A stretch of DNA of 43,596 nucleotides from Reyranella soli (GTDB lineage Bacteria > Pseudomonadota > Alphaproteobacteria > Reyranellales > Reyranellaceae): the NCBI RefSeq assembly GCF_007992495.1, contig NZ_BKAJ01000121.1:1-43596 (forward strand), written 5' to 3'. Each line of letters begins with the position of its first letter. Position 1 is the first letter of the stretch. Shown piece by piece: positions 43,593 to 43,596 of this stretch. The position numbers were made by a program, and so were the translations under genes. The notes below the pieces were generated by a model. That model saw only the letters and a program-made list of their open reading frames with translations. It was not told the origin of the DNA and did no database searches.

Positions 43593-43596
43593 CGTC

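Overview
This is a gene-dense window of high GC content (roughly two thirds by eye) with about 42 protein genes, no rRNA, tRNA, CRISPR array or transposase that I can see. The gene set points to a free-living, metabolically versatile alphaproteobacterium: a metZ gene behind an RNA fitting the SAM-II riboswitch (a class typical of Alphaproteobacteria), an orphan TctC-type binding protein, DUF1194 and ApaG. I cannot place it more exactly from sequence alone.

Layout. (1) 13-7797, minus strand: a tightly packed operon of hydantoinase/oxoprolinase A and B subunits, a PuuB-like FAD oxidase, an orphan TctC-type periplasmic binding protein and a second FAD oxidase. A LysR regulator (7893-8801) diverges from it, with a perfect 19-bp inverted repeat in the shared promoter region. 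(2) 8920-11938, plus strand: a third FAD oxidase (paralogue of the one at 13-1338), an Lrp/AsnC regulator and alanine dehydrogenase, closed by a strong terminator. Regions 1 and 2 together look like uptake and oxidation of amino-acid-like or N-substituted compounds. (3) 12056-16885, minus strand: a NitT/TauT-type ABC importer (permease, ATPase, binding protein) in one operon with a class III CoA-transferase and an SMP-30/gluconolactonase-like protein. It is divergent from a MarR regulator across a perfect 14-bp palindrome. (4) 17509-22021, plus strand: a transsulfuration-type PLP enzyme followed by two tandemly duplicated family-5 substrate-binding proteins. (5) 22135-29872, minus strand: a methyltransferase/quinone-oxidoreductase pair, then a TetR-led acyl-CoA operon (AidB-like dehydrogenase, SDR, cupin, acyl-CoA synthetase). 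The synthetase reading frame is broken by a one-base deletion. (6) 30044-38372, mostly minus: housekeeping and general metabolism (ArgE-like deacetylase, FolE, ApaG, CDF transporter, thioesterase, TenA, MetZ, a ThDP enzyme), with a MarR gene on the plus strand. (7) 38672-43592, mostly plus: glycine-rich RRM protein, DUF1194 protein, alpha/beta hydrolase (minus), class II aldolase, a secreted unknown and a carboxymuconolactone-decarboxylase-like protein.

Non-coding content is unusually rich. Besides the riboswitch there are two families of dispersed palindromes. Family A (two copies) lies 31-34 nt after binding-protein genes. Family B (four copies) begins 1-23 nt after stop codons. There are also several candidate operators, one per regulator. 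The best leads are the riboswitch/terminator arrangement before metZ, the palindromes tied to gene 3' ends, and the five-gene hydantoinase/oxidase operon.
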